From assembly GCA_045587445.1 (NCBI GenBank), contig JAZNCH010000036.1, positions 62,001-126,000 on the forward strand: 64,000 nucleotides of DNA. Reading direction: 5' to 3'. Numbering within the stretch: position 1 is the first letter of the stretch; each line of letters begins with the position of its first letter. The notes beneath the pieces were generated by a model that worked only from the letters and a program-made list of their open reading frames with translations, was not told where the DNA came from and did no database searches. Of the stretch, positions 16,454-25,845 are shown one piece after another. The DNA is from RGIG1995 sp045587445 (lineage in GTDB: Bacteria > Bacillota > Clostridia > Oscillospirales > CAG-272). A program made the position numbers and the translations under genes.

Positions 16454-16888
16454 TTAAAGATATTGTCTAATATCGTTTGCAAGATTGTTTTCGAGAGAGA
16501 TAAGGTCTTTTGCAATATTTTTTGAATATTCGTCTGCCGCTTTGTATTGGTTGAGATAACGGCTAAGCGATTTAACACCCATATTACAGCCGTCTGTCAT
16601 AAGGTCGGCAACCGTGTTGTCTGATTCGTCAACAGCTAATTTTGCGTTTGTTTTTATCCAGGACATACCTTTTGCGATTGGGTTGGGTTCTTTTCCGTCA
16701 TCGCTGAAGCGGTTGAGTTGAAGTCTTATTTTACTTTCAAGCTCTTCGTGGTCTTTTTTACATTCGATAAGCTTTTCTTTAAACTCTCTGTTTTTTACCG
16801 TATCTACTACGTCTTCGATTGAGGAAACGCCCATTTTTACACCCGAATCACATTCTCGAAGCAGTCTTATTGTATCGTGTTCTATCAT
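16454..16888 (-). CDS. Helical four-helix-type protein of unknown function (possible ferritin-like DUF)
   Basis: A 144-residue, highly charged, almost entirely helical protein: four amphipathic segments at about residues 5-30, 33-60, 75-105 and 110-143, resembling ferritin-like DUF2383-type bundles. Iron-ligating EXXH pairs are not obvious. Start MIEHDTIRLLRECDSG, with an AAAGGA site upstream. The gene is convergent with the kinase-like gene and ends at the shared hairpin. I assign no function. Confidence 0.6.
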   Translation of the reverse strand: MIEHDTIRLLRECDSGVKMGVSSIEDVVDTVKNREFKEKLIECKKDHEELESKIRLQLNRFSDDGKEPNPIAKGMSWIKTNAKLAVDESDNTVADLMTDGCNMGVKSLSRYLNQYKAADEYSKNIAKDLISLENNLANDIRQYL

Positions 16889-16998
16889 TTTTGTTAATCC
16901 TTTCTTTTGTATTTGTATATACAGTATGCCCCGAAATTTAATTTAGTTGTATAGCCTTTTATGAAAGTATTTTAAATATAAAAATAATGTATTTTTTG

Positions 16999-17027
16999 TT
17001 GAATTGTAAAAGAATATATGATATAAT
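16999..17027 (+). promoter_or_regulatory. Promoter for the PlsC-like gene
   Basis: TTGAAT (16999-17004), 17-base spacer ending in TGA, TATAAT (17022-17027); TTTGGAGG ribosome site follows before the ATG at 17061. Confidence 0.65.
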
Positions 17028-17060
17028 TTTTTTAGTATTTTAAATATTTGGAGGCTTTTT

Positions 17061-18335
17061 ATGAAAATAAAAACCAAAAGAATACAATATGAAGAATTAA
17101 GCGAAATAAAGAGGCCGAAGCATTTTAATCCAAAGAAGCCGAATATATTTTTCAGAACGCTTGTAAGGCTACTGTCGCAGTTTGATATGTGGGCGACAAA
17201 ATTTTCATATACGAAAACCGATATGGAAAAGGCGGGAAAAGGTCCGTATCTTATACTAATGAATCACTCAAGCTTTATTGATTTTGAAATTGCGAATAAG
17301 ATTTTGTACCCGACACCTTTTTGCTTTGTTGCAACAACCGATGCTTTTGTAAGCAAGGCTTGGCTTATGAGACAGATTGGATGTATACCGACACAAAAGT
17401 TTGTAAATGACGTTACGCTTATATCAGATATGGCTTACGCTTTGAATGAGCTGAAAACAAGTGTTCTTATGTATCCGGAAGCGGGATACAGCTTTGACGG
17501 TTGTGCTACTACGTTACCTCGCGGCTTGGGAAGGCTTGTGAAGAAGCTTGATGTTCCGGTTCTAAGCATACACACTTTTGGAGCATTTTCACGCGACCCG
17601 CTTTATAATTGTTTACAGAAGAGAAAAGTTAAGGTGAGTGCCGATATTTCGTGTATTCTTTCTCTTGATGATGTAAGAGAAAAGTCTGTTGCCGAAATAG
17701 ATGAGGTTTTGGAAAAGACATTTACTTTTGATAATTTTGAGTGGCAGTATGAAAACAAGGTCAAGATAGACGAGACGTTCCGTGCAGACGGACTGAACAG
17801 AATATTGTATAAATGCGCCCATTGCCAAACAGAAGGAAAAATGGAGGGCAAGGGAACAAAGCTTATATGCCACGAATGCGGCAAGGAATATGAGCTTGAC
17901 GAGTACGGTAAATTAAAAGCATTAGACGGAGAAACAGAGTTCGGTCATATTCCGGATTGGTACAATTGGGAGAGGGATTGTGTAAGACAAGAAATACTTG
18001 ACGGCAGTTATAAGCTTGACGTTGACGTAGATATATGCGCACTGGTTGATTACAAGGCCTTATATAAAATAGGAGAAGGACACTTAGTTCACGATAAGAA
18101 CGGTTTTTATTTGACAGGTTGCGACGGAAAGCTTGAATATACCCAAAAGCCGCTTGTTTCGCACAGTGTTAACTCCGATTATTATTGGTATGAGATAGGC
18201 GACGTGATAAGTATCGGTAACAGGGAGACTTTATATTACTGTTTTCCGAAGACGAAGGGCGATTTTGTTGCAAAGACAAGACTTGCGGCTGAAGAAATGT
18301 ACAGTCTTGTAAGACCTAAAAGAGGGAAAATATAG
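17061..18335 (+). CDS. PlsC-like acyltransferase fused to a zinc ribbon and C-terminal domain
   Basis: A 424-residue protein. Residues 60-200 are a PlsC/LPLAT acyltransferase domain with the catalytic NHSSFID motif (His69, Asp74) and YPEAGYS (138-144) where PlsC usually has PEGTRS. Residues 252-273 contain a zinc ribbon (Cys252, Cys255, Cys270, Cys273), and a further domain of about 140 residues follows with no family that I recognise. It would acylate lysophosphatidate or a related lipid at the membrane face; the extra half suggests a regulatory or specificity role. It is monocistronic. Confidence 0.78.
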   Translation: MKIKTKRIQYEELSEIKRPKHFNPKKPNIFFRTLVRLLSQFDMWATKFSYTKTDMEKAGKGPYLILMNHSSFIDFEIANKILYPTPFCFVATTDAFVSKAWLMRQIGCIPTQKFVNDVTLISDMAYALNELKTSVLMYPEAGYSFDGCATTLPRGLGRLVKKLDVPVLSIHTFGAFSRDPLYNCLQKRKVKVSADISCILSLDDVREKSVAEIDEVLEKTFTFDNFEWQYENKVKIDETFRADGLNRILYKCAHCQTEGKMEGKGTKLICHECGKEYELDEYGKLKALDGETEFGHIPDWYNWERDCVRQEILDGSYKLDVDVDICALVDYKALYKIGEGHLVHDKNGFYLTGCDGKLEYTQKPLVSHSVNSDYYWYEIGDVISIGNRETLYYCFPKTKGDFVAKTRLAAEEMYSLVRPKRGKI

Positions 18336-18450
18336 ATTTAGATACGATTATATTTATAAAAATCAGCTTGAAAGTTGTGTTGTATTAGCTTTTTTGGGTT
18401 ATATTGTTGAATGTTTTTTTGAAAAATATAAAAAAAATTTCAAATACTTC

Positions 18451-18479
18451 TTGACTTTAGCACAGGAAAGTGGTAAAAT
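18451..18479 (+). promoter_or_regulatory. Promoter of the T-box operon
   Basis: TTGACT (18451-18456), 17-base spacer ending in TGG, TAAAAT (18474-18479): a strong extended -10 promoter starting transcription just before the T-box leader. From 18336 to here there is no gene. Confidence 0.75.
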
Positions 18480-18492
18480 GCTGACATAATTT

Positions 18493-18755
18493 AAATGCGT
18501 TGACGAAAACAAGTAGATAACGTCGAGACTCTTACAGAGAATTGTCGGTTGGTGCGAGACAAAGACGACGATGTTATTGAATACATTTCCGAGCGGCTTG
18601 TCCGAATTTGTACAGTAGGGTAAGACGGGGACGCCCGTTACAGCGTAAGAGTCTAAGGATAAATATTGTCCCGGACTTAATGAGAACCAACTGAGGTGGT
18701 ACCACGGTGTAATAATCGTCCTCTGCGATTTTTTTTCGCAGAGGACTTTTTGTTT
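18493..18755 (+). promoter_or_regulatory. T-box riboswitch leader, specifier UAC (tyrosine)
   Basis: A canonical T-box leader. Stem I starts near GACGAAAACAAGTAG; the S-turn strand AGTA (18512-18515) faces GAA (18579-18581), which places the specifier at 18582-18584, TAC (Tyr). The stem I apex has the conserved CAGAGA and GGTTGGTG. The T-box motif GAGGTGGTACCACGG (18693-18707) forms the antiterminator. TGGT in its bulge fits an ACCA tRNA end (discriminator A), as in tRNA-Tyr. The terminator follows at 18718-18751. Uncharged tRNA-Tyr should bind, stabilise the antiterminator and open the operon. The leader type is certain; the specifier assignment is strong but depends on the loop alignment. 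Confidence 0.93.
18718..18751 (+). terminator. Regulated terminator of the T-box leader
   Basis: GTCCTCTGCGA pairs with TCGCAGAGGAC across a T-loop and is followed by TTTTTGTTTT. Its 5' side can alternatively pair in the antiterminator. Confidence 0.9.
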
Positions 18756-18851
18756 TGTAAAATTGGGAGAATATGGGCGGAGCACATATTCTCTATGGTT
18801 GTTTATTAAATTAGAAAAATATTAAGCTTTAGATATAGAAGGAGAAAGAAA

Positions 18852-20489
18852 ATGGTAATAGCGGATTTTTTGGAAAGAAATGCGCGTCTTTACGGAGATG
18901 AAACGGCATTGGTTGAAATAAACCCTTCCGAAGAAAGAGACAATGCGGTAACTTGGAGAGATTTTAGTCTTATTGAGAATACAAGCCCCGACCTTCCTTA
19001 CAGAAGAGAAATAAATTGGAGACAGTTTGATGAAAAGGCGAACAGATTTGCAAACCTTTTGCTCAGCCGAGGTATCAAGAAAGGACAGAAAGTAGCGATA
19101 CTGCTTATGAACTGTCTTGAATGGTTGCCGATATATTTTGGAATATTGAAATCGGGTGCTCTTGCTGTTCCCATGAATTTTAGATATTCGGGCGATGAAA
19201 TTGAATACTGTCTTGATTTGGCTGACGTTGACGTTTTGGTATTTGGTCCCGAATTTACAGAGCGACTTGAGACTGTTCCGAATGCACTTGATAGACTTAA
19301 GTTTAAATTCTTTGTGGGAAGAGACGTTCCTGCATTTGCTGAAAGCTATCTTGAGCTTGTAACTTATACCTCAACAAAGGCACCTCCCGTAATGGTGGGA
19401 GAAAAAGACTACGCGGCAATATATTTTTCATCGGGTACGACAGGTAGACCGAAGGCTATTTTGCATAATCACAGAGCATTGGTTTGTTCTTGCGAAACCG
19501 AGCAGAATCACCACAGACAGTCGAGAGATGACGTGTTTTTGTGTATTCCTCCCCTTTATCATACGGGTGCAAAAATGCACTGGTTCGGAAGCTTGCTTTC
19601 GGGAAGCCGAGCAGTACTTCTAAGAGGTGTGAAGCCCGAGTGGATATTGCGTGCGGTAACAGAAGAAAAATGTACTATTGTATGGTTACTTGTACCGTGG
19701 GCACAAGATTTGCTTAATGCAGTTGAAGCGGGTAAGATAAATATTGGCGATTATATGCTTGACCAATGGAGACTTATGCATATTGGTGCTCAGCCTGTAC
19801 CGCCCAGTCTTATAAACAGGTGGAAGAAGAAATTCCCGAATCATGAGTATGATACGAATTACGGTTTGTCGGAATCTATTGGTCCCGGTTGCGTACATCT
19901 CGGTGTTGAGAATATTCATAAGGTAGGTGCAATAGGTAAGCCCGGATATAACTGGGAAGCGAAGATTGTTGACGAAAACGCTAATACCGTAGAACAGGGC
20001 GAAGTCGGAGAACTTGCTGTTAAGGGAGACGGCGTAATGCTTTGTTACTATAAAAACGAAAAGGCGACAAATGAAGTTTTGAAGGAGGGTTGGCTGTTTA
20101 CCGGAGACGTTGCAAGAATGGACGAAGAGGGCTTTATCTATCTTGTTGACAGAAAGAAGGACGTTATTATTTCGGGCGGTGAGAATCTGTATCCCGTTGA
20201 AATTGAAGACTTCTTGAATACTAATACAAAAATAAAAGACGTTGCAGTTATTGGTCTTCCTGATGAGAGACTTGGTGAAATTGCAGCAGCGGTTATTGAA
20301 TTTAAAGATGGAATGACGGCGACAGAAGAAGAAATAAACGAATTTTGTCATGCGCTGCCGAGATATAAGCGTCCCAAGAAGCTTATATTTGCAAAAGTTC
20401 CCAGAAATCCCACCGGTAAAATTGAAAAGCCGGTATTGCGTCAGATGTATGGCGCAGGAAGACTTGTAGAGGCGCAGACTACAAAATAA
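18852..20489 (+). CDS. AMP-forming acyl-CoA synthetase, probably for aryl or medium-chain acids
   Basis: A 545-residue ANL-family enzyme. Motifs: YFSSGTTGRPKA (191-202, phosphate loop), YGLSESIG (A5), GWLFTGDVARMDEEGF (A7), DRKKDVIISGGENLYP (A8) and NPTGKIEK near the end with the adenylation Lys. It activates a carboxylic acid with ATP and CoA. The context (IorAB, PaaK, aminotransferase) points to an arylacetate such as (hydroxy)phenylacetate or indoleacetate, but the pocket cannot be read. First gene after the T-box leader, with AAGGAGAAAG as ribosome site. Confidence 0.85.
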   Translation: MVIADFLERNARLYGDETALVEINPSEERDNAVTWRDFSLIENTSPDLPYRREINWRQFDEKANRFANLLLSRGIKKGQKVAILLMNCLEWLPIYFGILKSGALAVPMNFRYSGDEIEYCLDLADVDVLVFGPEFTERLETVPNALDRLKFKFFVGRDVPAFAESYLELVTYTSTKAPPVMVGEKDYAAIYFSSGTTGRPKAILHNHRALVCSCETEQNHHRQSRDDVFLCIPPLYHTGAKMHWFGSLLSGSRAVLLRGVKPEWILRAVTEEKCTIVWLLVPWAQDLLNAVEAGKINIGDYMLDQWRLMHIGAQPVPPSLINRWKKKFPNHEYDTNYGLSESIGPGCVHLGVENIHKVGAIGKPGYNWEAKIVDENANTVEQGEVGELAVKGDGVMLCYYKNEKATNEVLKEGWLFTGDVARMDEEGFIYLVDRKKDVIISGGENLYPVEIEDFLNTNTKIKDVAVIGLPDERLGEIAAAVIEFKDGMTATEEEINEFCHALPRYKRPKKLIFAKVPRNPTGKIEKPVLRQMYGAGRLVEAQTTK

Positions 20490-20513
20490 GCAACAAAAAC
20501 AAGGTGATACAAA

Positions 20514-22052
20514 ATGTTTATAAAAATTGCAATGCTGGTAATATTTTTTGGTACGATGATAGGTATCGGTTTATATTGCATGAAACATTCAACAGACGTT
20601 AATGGTTTTGTACTGGGCGGACGAAGCGTAGGTCCTTGGTTGACAGCTTTTGCTTACGGTACATCGTATTTTTCGGCTGTTGTGTTTGTTGGATATGCAG
20701 GGCAGTTTGGCTGGAAATACGGTATTGCAGCGACATGGGCAGGAATAGGAAATGCGATACTCGGTTCATTGCTCGCGTGGATGATACTTGGCAGACGTAC
20801 TCGTATTATGACACAGCATTTGGACAGTGCAACGATGCCTCAGTTTTTTTGTAGCCGTTACAACAGTCAAGGGTTAAAACTACTGTCATCGGCGGTAATA
20901 TTTATATTTTTAATTCCGTACACGGCATCGCTTTACAACGGACTCAGCCGTTTGTTCGGCATGGCTTTTGATATACCGTATGAGGTGTGCGTAATAGTAA
21001 TGTCGATATTGACTGCGATATACGTTATAGCGGGTGGATATATGGCAACTGCTATAAATGATTTTATACAGGGAATCATTATGATAGTCGGTATTATAGC
21101 CGTAATAATTGCAGTACTTAATACACAGGGCGGATTGACTGCCGCTATGGACAGTTTAAGCCAAATATCAAGCGAAGCGGAGGGAATAAAACAGGGGGCG
21201 TTAACTTCATTCTTTGGTCCCGATCCGATAAATTTGGCCGGTGTAGTTCTTCTTACCTCACTTGGTACATGGGGACTTCCGCAGATGGTGCAAAAGTTTT
21301 ATGCGATAAAGAATGAAAAGGCGATAACCAAGGGCACTATTATTTCGACCATATTTGCGCTGATAGTTGCGGGTGGTTGTTATTTCCTTGGAGGCTTCGG
21401 CAGATTATTTACACCCGATACGACGGCAGAAGGTGCGATTATTTTTGACTCAATAGTACCGAATATGCTCAAAGGATTGCCCGATGTTTTGATAGGGGTA
21501 GTAATAGTTCTTGTTCTTTCAGCTTCGATGTCAACACTTTCTTCACTTGTTTTGACTTCAAGCTCTACTCTTACGCTTGACTTTATAAAAGAAAGAATCG
21601 CAAGAAACATGAATGAGAAAAAGCAAGTATTTATTATGCGTGTTTTGATAGTTATATTTATTGCTGTATCTGCAGTAATTGCGATTATTCAGCATAAGGG
21701 AAGTGTTTCATTTATAGCTCAGCTTATGGGTGTATCATGGGGAGCTTTGGCAGGAGCGTTTTTAGCTCCGTTCTTATACGGTTTGTACTGGAAGGGCGTA
21801 ACAAAGGCGGCGGTTTTGGTAAATATAATATTTTCTACAATTGTTATGATTGCGAACATATTGGTAAGAGGTGTATTTCCGTCTATATTGCAGTCTCCGA
21901 TAAATGCGGGTGCATTTTGTATGCTTGCGGGACTGATAATAGTACCCATAGTAAGTAGATTTACAAAGAAGCCCGATAAAAAAATGGTAGAAGAGGTATT
22001 CTCTTGCTATTCACAGAGTGTTACGGTATCCGTAAAAGAGCATATGGGTTAA
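20514..22052 (+). CDS. Sodium:solute symporter (SSS family)
   Basis: A 512-residue integral membrane protein with about 13 transmembrane helices. Hallmarks: the N-terminal NGFVLGGRSVGPWLTAFAYG and the GGYMATAINDFIQGIIM segment of TM5-6 that is highly conserved in SSS (PutP/PanF-like) proteins. It starts 25 bases after the acyl-CoA synthetase. Because it sits in the T-box operon it probably imports the acid, keto acid or amino acid that the pathway uses; an arylacetate is my inference. Confidence 0.86.
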   Translation: MFIKIAMLVIFFGTMIGIGLYCMKHSTDVNGFVLGGRSVGPWLTAFAYGTSYFSAVVFVGYAGQFGWKYGIAATWAGIGNAILGSLLAWMILGRRTRIMTQHLDSATMPQFFCSRYNSQGLKLLSSAVIFIFLIPYTASLYNGLSRLFGMAFDIPYEVCVIVMSILTAIYVIAGGYMATAINDFIQGIIMIVGIIAVIIAVLNTQGGLTAAMDSLSQISSEAEGIKQGALTSFFGPDPINLAGVVLLTSLGTWGLPQMVQKFYAIKNEKAITKGTIISTIFALIVAGGCYFLGGFGRLFTPDTTAEGAIIFDSIVPNMLKGLPDVLIGVVIVLVLSASMSTLSSLVLTSSSTLTLDFIKERIARNMNEKKQVFIMRVLIVIFIAVSAVIAIIQHKGSVSFIAQLMGVSWGALAGAFLAPFLYGLYWKGVTKAAVLVNIIFSTIVMIANILVRGVFPSILQSPINAGAFCMLAGLIIVPIVSRFTKKPDKKMVEEVFSCYSQSVTVSVKEHMG

Positions 22053-22091
22053 AAAATATACAAAAATGTAAAAAAGAACTTTAATATATTA

Positions 22092-22120
22092 TTGAATATA
22101 TTTTATATTTGTGATATAAT
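22092..22120 (+). promoter_or_regulatory. Internal promoter upstream of iorA
   Basis: TTGAAT (22092-22097), 17-base spacer ending in TGA, TATAAT (22115-22120). It lies in the only sizeable gap (131 bases) of the operon and would allow iorA to the aminotransferase to be expressed without the T-box. Confidence 0.6.
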
Positions 22121-22183
22121 ATCAATATTATTTTTTGATAGTTCCTCCGTGGTTTAGCGGAAAGAAAGAGAGGAAAAATATAG

Positions 22184-23923
22184 ATGAAACAGCTAATGTT
22201 GGGGAATGAGGCTGTTGCAAGAGGTTTGTTTGAGGCAGGATGTTCGTTCGTTTCAAGCTATCCCGGCACTCCCAGTACGGAAATAACCGAATGCGCGGCG
22301 AAATATGCTGAGATTTATGCAGAATGGGCACCTAATGAAAAGGTAGCTATGGAGACTGCGTTTGGCGCGGCTTTGGCAGGAAAGAGAAGCTTTTGCGGTA
22401 TGAAGCACGTTGGACTTAACGTTGCGGCAGACCCATTATTCACTATATCGTATACAGGTATTAATGCAGGAATGGTTATCGGCGTGGCTGATGACCCCGG
22501 TATGCACAGCTCACAGAACGAACAGGATTCAAGACATTACGCAAAGGCGGCAAAACTGCCTATGCTTGAGCCCTCTAACTCAAAAGAAGCACTTGAGTTT
22601 GCAAAGGCGGCTTATGAAATATCCGAAGGCTTTGATACCCCTGTACTTTTGAAGATGTGCACACGTGTTGCTCATTCGCAGAGTATTGTTGAAACATCTG
22701 ACCGTGTTGAAAAGGAACAGGTTGAATACGTTAAAAATCCGTCAAAATACATAATGATGCCCGGATTTGCAAAGAAAAGACACCCCATTGTTGAAGAAAG
22801 AATGGCAAAATTAGCTGAATATGCTGAAACTTCTACACTCAACAAGTGGGAAAAGGGAACCGATAATAAGATAGGTATTATTACCGCCGGAACTTGTTAT
22901 CAGTACGTAAAGGAAGTTTGCGGAAACGACGTAAGTATTTTGAAGCTCGGTATGGTTTGGCCCATTTCCGAGAAGATGATAAAAGACTTTGCATCTTCCG
23001 TTGAAAAAGTGATAGTAGTAGAAGAGCTTGACGGTTTTATCGAAGAATTTTGCAATGCACTCGGTATTGTAACCGATGGCAAGAACTTGTTCTCGAACAT
23101 TGATGAATTGTCTCAGAACAAGGTTGCAAAGGGACTTGGTATAGAATATACCGAGGGAGAGGCTGTAGATGCCGTTATTCCCAACCGTCCCCCCGTTATG
23201 TGTGCAGGTTGTCCTCACAGAGGGCTTTACTACGTTTTGTCAAAATTGAAGCTTAACGTTATCGGTGATATAGGCTGTTATACACTCGGTGCAGTTGCTC
23301 CGCTTAACGCAGTAGACAGCGTAATTTGTATGGGTGCTTCTATATCTGGAGCACACGGATTTAACAAGGCGAATGACGGTAAGAGCGATAATAAGACCGT
23401 TGCAGTAATAGGCGACTCGACGTTTATGCATTCGGGAATGACGGGACTTGTTAATATTTCATATAACAATTCCAACAGTACCGTTATTATCCTTGACAAC
23501 TCAATTACGGGAATGACAGGACATCAGCATAATCCCACCACAGGATTTAACCTAAAGGGAGACCCTGCGGCAAAGGTTGACCTTGAAGCTTTGTGCCGTG
23601 CTATCGGTATTAATTCTGTAAGAGTTGTAGATCCATATAATATTGCCGAATGTGAAACAGTTATTAAAGAAGAATTGGCAAAAGAAGAGCCCTCTGTTAT
23701 TATATCGAGACGTCCCTGCGCACTTCTTAAATACGTAAAACATAATTCTCCCGTAACCGTTTCGGCAGACAAGTGTAAGAGCTGTAAGATGTGTATGAAG
23801 ATAGGCTGTCCCGCGATAAGTATGGTTGACGGCAAGGCAGTAATAGATGCAACACTTTGTACGGGTTGCGGAGTATGCACACAGCTTTGCAAATTCGGAG
23901 CAATGCAGGAGGCAGAAAAATGA
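22184..23923 (+). CDS. iorA: Indolepyruvate:ferredoxin oxidoreductase, alpha subunit
   Basis: A 579-residue subunit that interconverts aryl-2-oxo acids plus CoA with aryl-acetyl-CoA, CO2 and reduced ferredoxin. The N-terminal PFOR-type domain opens with MKQLMLGNEAVARGLFEAG and SSYPGTPSTEI. The TPP-binding half carries GDIGCYTLGA and VIGDSTFMHSG. The last 55 residues hold two [4Fe-4S] motifs (CKSCKMCMKIGCP, with four residues before the last Cys as is usual in IorA, and CTGCGVCTQLCK). Its stop overlaps iorB by ATGA. It is reversible in principle; see the finding on the operon. Confidence 0.95.
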   Translation: MKQLMLGNEAVARGLFEAGCSFVSSYPGTPSTEITECAAKYAEIYAEWAPNEKVAMETAFGAALAGKRSFCGMKHVGLNVAADPLFTISYTGINAGMVIGVADDPGMHSSQNEQDSRHYAKAAKLPMLEPSNSKEALEFAKAAYEISEGFDTPVLLKMCTRVAHSQSIVETSDRVEKEQVEYVKNPSKYIMMPGFAKKRHPIVEERMAKLAEYAETSTLNKWEKGTDNKIGIITAGTCYQYVKEVCGNDVSILKLGMVWPISEKMIKDFASSVEKVIVVEELDGFIEEFCNALGIVTDGKNLFSNIDELSQNKVAKGLGIEYTEGEAVDAVIPNRPPVMCAGCPHRGLYYVLSKLKLNVIGDIGCYTLGAVAPLNAVDSVICMGASISGAHGFNKANDGKSDNKTVAVIGDSTFMHSGMTGLVNISYNNSNSTVIILDNSITGMTGHQHNPTTGFNLKGDPAAKVDLEALCRAIGINSVRVVDPYNIAECETVIKEELAKEEPSVIISRRPCALLKYVKHNSPVTVSADKCKSCKMCMKIGCPAISMVDGKAVIDATLCTGCGVCTQLCKFGAMQEAEK

Positions 23924-24498
23924 GCAACAATACGAAAAATATAATGATTGTCGGTGTAGGCGGTCAAGGGTCGCTTCTTGCAAGTAAGCTGCTCGGAAGA
24001 TTGCTTCTTACCAAAGGATATGACGTAAAGGTTTCAGAGGTTCACGGCATGAGCCAGAGAGGCGGTTCTGTTGTAACGTACGTTCGTTTCGGAGACGAAG
24101 TATATTCACCGGTTATTGACGAAGGTGAAGCGGATTTTGTAGTATCATTTGAACTTCTTGAAGCGGCAAGATGGACGAAGTTCTTGAGAGAAAACGGAAA
24201 GATTATAACCAATACCCAGCAGATTAATCCTATGCCGGTTGTTACGGGAGCGGCAGAATATCCTGCGGAGCTTGTTGTAAAAATGAAGGCTGACGGATTT
24301 AATGTTGACGCGATAAACGCACTTGAACTTGCAGAGACGGCAGGTTCATCAAAGGCCGTTAACCTCGTGCTTATGGGCAGACTTTCAAAGTATTTTGACT
24401 TTACCGAAGAAGAATGGATGAAGGCAATCGAGGAAAGCGTTCCTCAAAAATTCTTGGAAATGAACAAAAAGGCATTTGCACTGGGAGCAAATGCGTAA
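23920..24498 (+). CDS. iorB: Indolepyruvate:ferredoxin oxidoreductase, beta subunit
   Basis: A 192-residue gamma-type PFOR domain protein. It begins MSNNTKNIMIVGVGGQG, the GVGGQGSLLASKLLG motif being the family signature, and contains KVSEVHGMSQRGGSVVTYVR. It partners IorA in the TPP enzyme. The reading frame continues 21 codons upstream inside iorA, but the ATG at 23920 has an AGGAGG site and the usual 4-base overlap. Confidence 0.95.
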   Translation: MSNNTKNIMIVGVGGQGSLLASKLLGRLLLTKGYDVKVSEVHGMSQRGGSVVTYVRFGDEVYSPVIDEGEADFVVSFELLEAARWTKFLRENGKIITNTQQINPMPVVTGAAEYPAELVVKMKADGFNVDAINALELAETAGSSKAVNLVLMGRLSKYFDFTEEEWMKAIEESVPQKFLEMNKKAFALGANA

Positions 24499-24516
24499 AA
24501 AAGGGGTTTTGTATAA

Positions 24517-25824
24517 ATGGAAAAATACTATCAGCCGGAGATAGAAACAGCTACTCGGGAAGAAATGAAAGCGCTTCAAAGTGAGCGTCTTATAAACACA
24601 GTAAAAAGAGTGTATGAAAAGGTTCCCCATTACCGTAAGAAGATGGAGGAGATGGGTGTTACTCCTGATGACATTAATAGTGTATACGACCTCTGTAAGC
24701 TTCCGTTTAACTATAAGCAAGATTTGCGCGATACATACCCTTACGGAATGTTTGCAGTACCGATGAAGGACGTAGTAAGACTTCACGCGTCAAGCGGTAC
24801 GACAGGAAAGCAGATAGTTGTTGGCTATACGCAGAACGATATGGACTTGTGGGCTGACTGTTGTGCCAGAGCGTTTACGGCGGCAGGCTGTACTGATGAA
24901 GACTTAGTTCACGTTTCATACGGTTATGGATTGTTCACCGGCGGACTTGGCGCTGACGGGGGCGCGAGAAGAATAGGCGCGACGGCAATACCCGTATCAA
25001 GCGGAAATACCCAGAGACAGATAACTATTTTAAAAGATTTCGGTTCGACTATACTGTGCTGTACTCCCTCTTATGCATTGCATATAGCAGAGACACTTCA
25101 CGATATGGGTTATACGAAGGACGATATAAAGTTAAAGGCGGGAATATTCGGAGCTGAACCTTGGACAAACGAGATGCGTCATCAGATTGAGGAAATGCTC
25201 GGACTTAAGGCTTTTGATATATACGGCTTGACTGAGATAATCGGTCCGGGTGTCGGCTTTGAATGTGAAGAACAGACGGGGATGCATATAAACGAAGACC
25301 ACTTTATCGTTGAGGTAATTGACCCCGATACAGGTGAAGTACTTCCCGAGGGGACACAGGGCGAGCTTGTATTCTCTTGCATAACTAAAGAAGCATTTCC
25401 GATACTCAGATACAGAACGAGAGATATAGGGGTTATTACAAGAGAGAAATGCTCTTGCGGCAGAACGCTTGTGAAAATGACAAAGCCGAGAGGCAGAAGC
25501 GACGATATGCTTATTATCAGAGGTGTTAACGTATTTCCATCGCAGATTGAGACCGTTCTTATTGAAAAGGGATATACTGCAAACTATCAGATTGTTGTTG
25601 ACAGAGAAAACAACTTTGACAGCATTGAAGTGCGCGTAGAGCTTTCACCCGAAAACTTCCGCGATACAGTTAAGGGACTTGATAAGCAGGCAAAAGAGCT
25701 TGCAGAGGGACTTAAGGTTATTCTCGGTATTAACGCTAAGGTAATATTGATGGAGCCTAACTCACTTCCTCGTTCCGAAGGCAAGGCCGTTAGAGTAATT
25801 GACAAGCGTAAGCTTTTAGACTAA
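24517..25824 (+). CDS. paaK: Phenylacetate-CoA ligase family protein
   Basis: A 435-residue AMP-forming ligase of the PaaK type. SSGTTGKQIVVGYT is the phosphate loop, YGLTEIIGPGVGFECE the A5 motif, and RYRTRDIG with CSCGRTL and GRSDDMLIIRGVNVFPSQIE are typical of PaaK; the adenylation Lys sits in LPRSEGKAVRV. It forms arylacetyl-CoA from arylacetate, ATP and CoA. In anaerobes paaK-ior-ACT gene clusters are common. It starts 18 bases after iorB, in the same operon. Confidence 0.92.
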   Translation: MEKYYQPEIETATREEMKALQSERLINTVKRVYEKVPHYRKKMEEMGVTPDDINSVYDLCKLPFNYKQDLRDTYPYGMFAVPMKDVVRLHASSGTTGKQIVVGYTQNDMDLWADCCARAFTAAGCTDEDLVHVSYGYGLFTGGLGADGGARRIGATAIPVSSGNTQRQITILKDFGSTILCCTPSYALHIAETLHDMGYTKDDIKLKAGIFGAEPWTNEMRHQIEEMLGLKAFDIYGLTEIIGPGVGFECEEQTGMHINEDHFIVEVIDPDTGEVLPEGTQGELVFSCITKEAFPILRYRTRDIGVITREKCSCGRTLVKMTKPRGRSDDMLIIRGVNVFPSQIETVLIEKGYTANYQIVVDRENNFDSIEVRVELSPENFRDTVKGLDKQAKELAEGLKVILGINAKVILMEPNSLPRSEGKAVRVIDKRKLLD

Positions 25825-25845
25825 AATATAGGGGTGTTAAGTAAA

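Noticed and set aside
18579..18586. Other specifier readings of the T-box (GAA Glu, AAT Asn, ACA Thr)
   Set aside because: GAA belongs to the conserved S-turn strand opposite AGTA, so the triplet directly after it, TAC, is the specifier. The aromatic gene content agrees.
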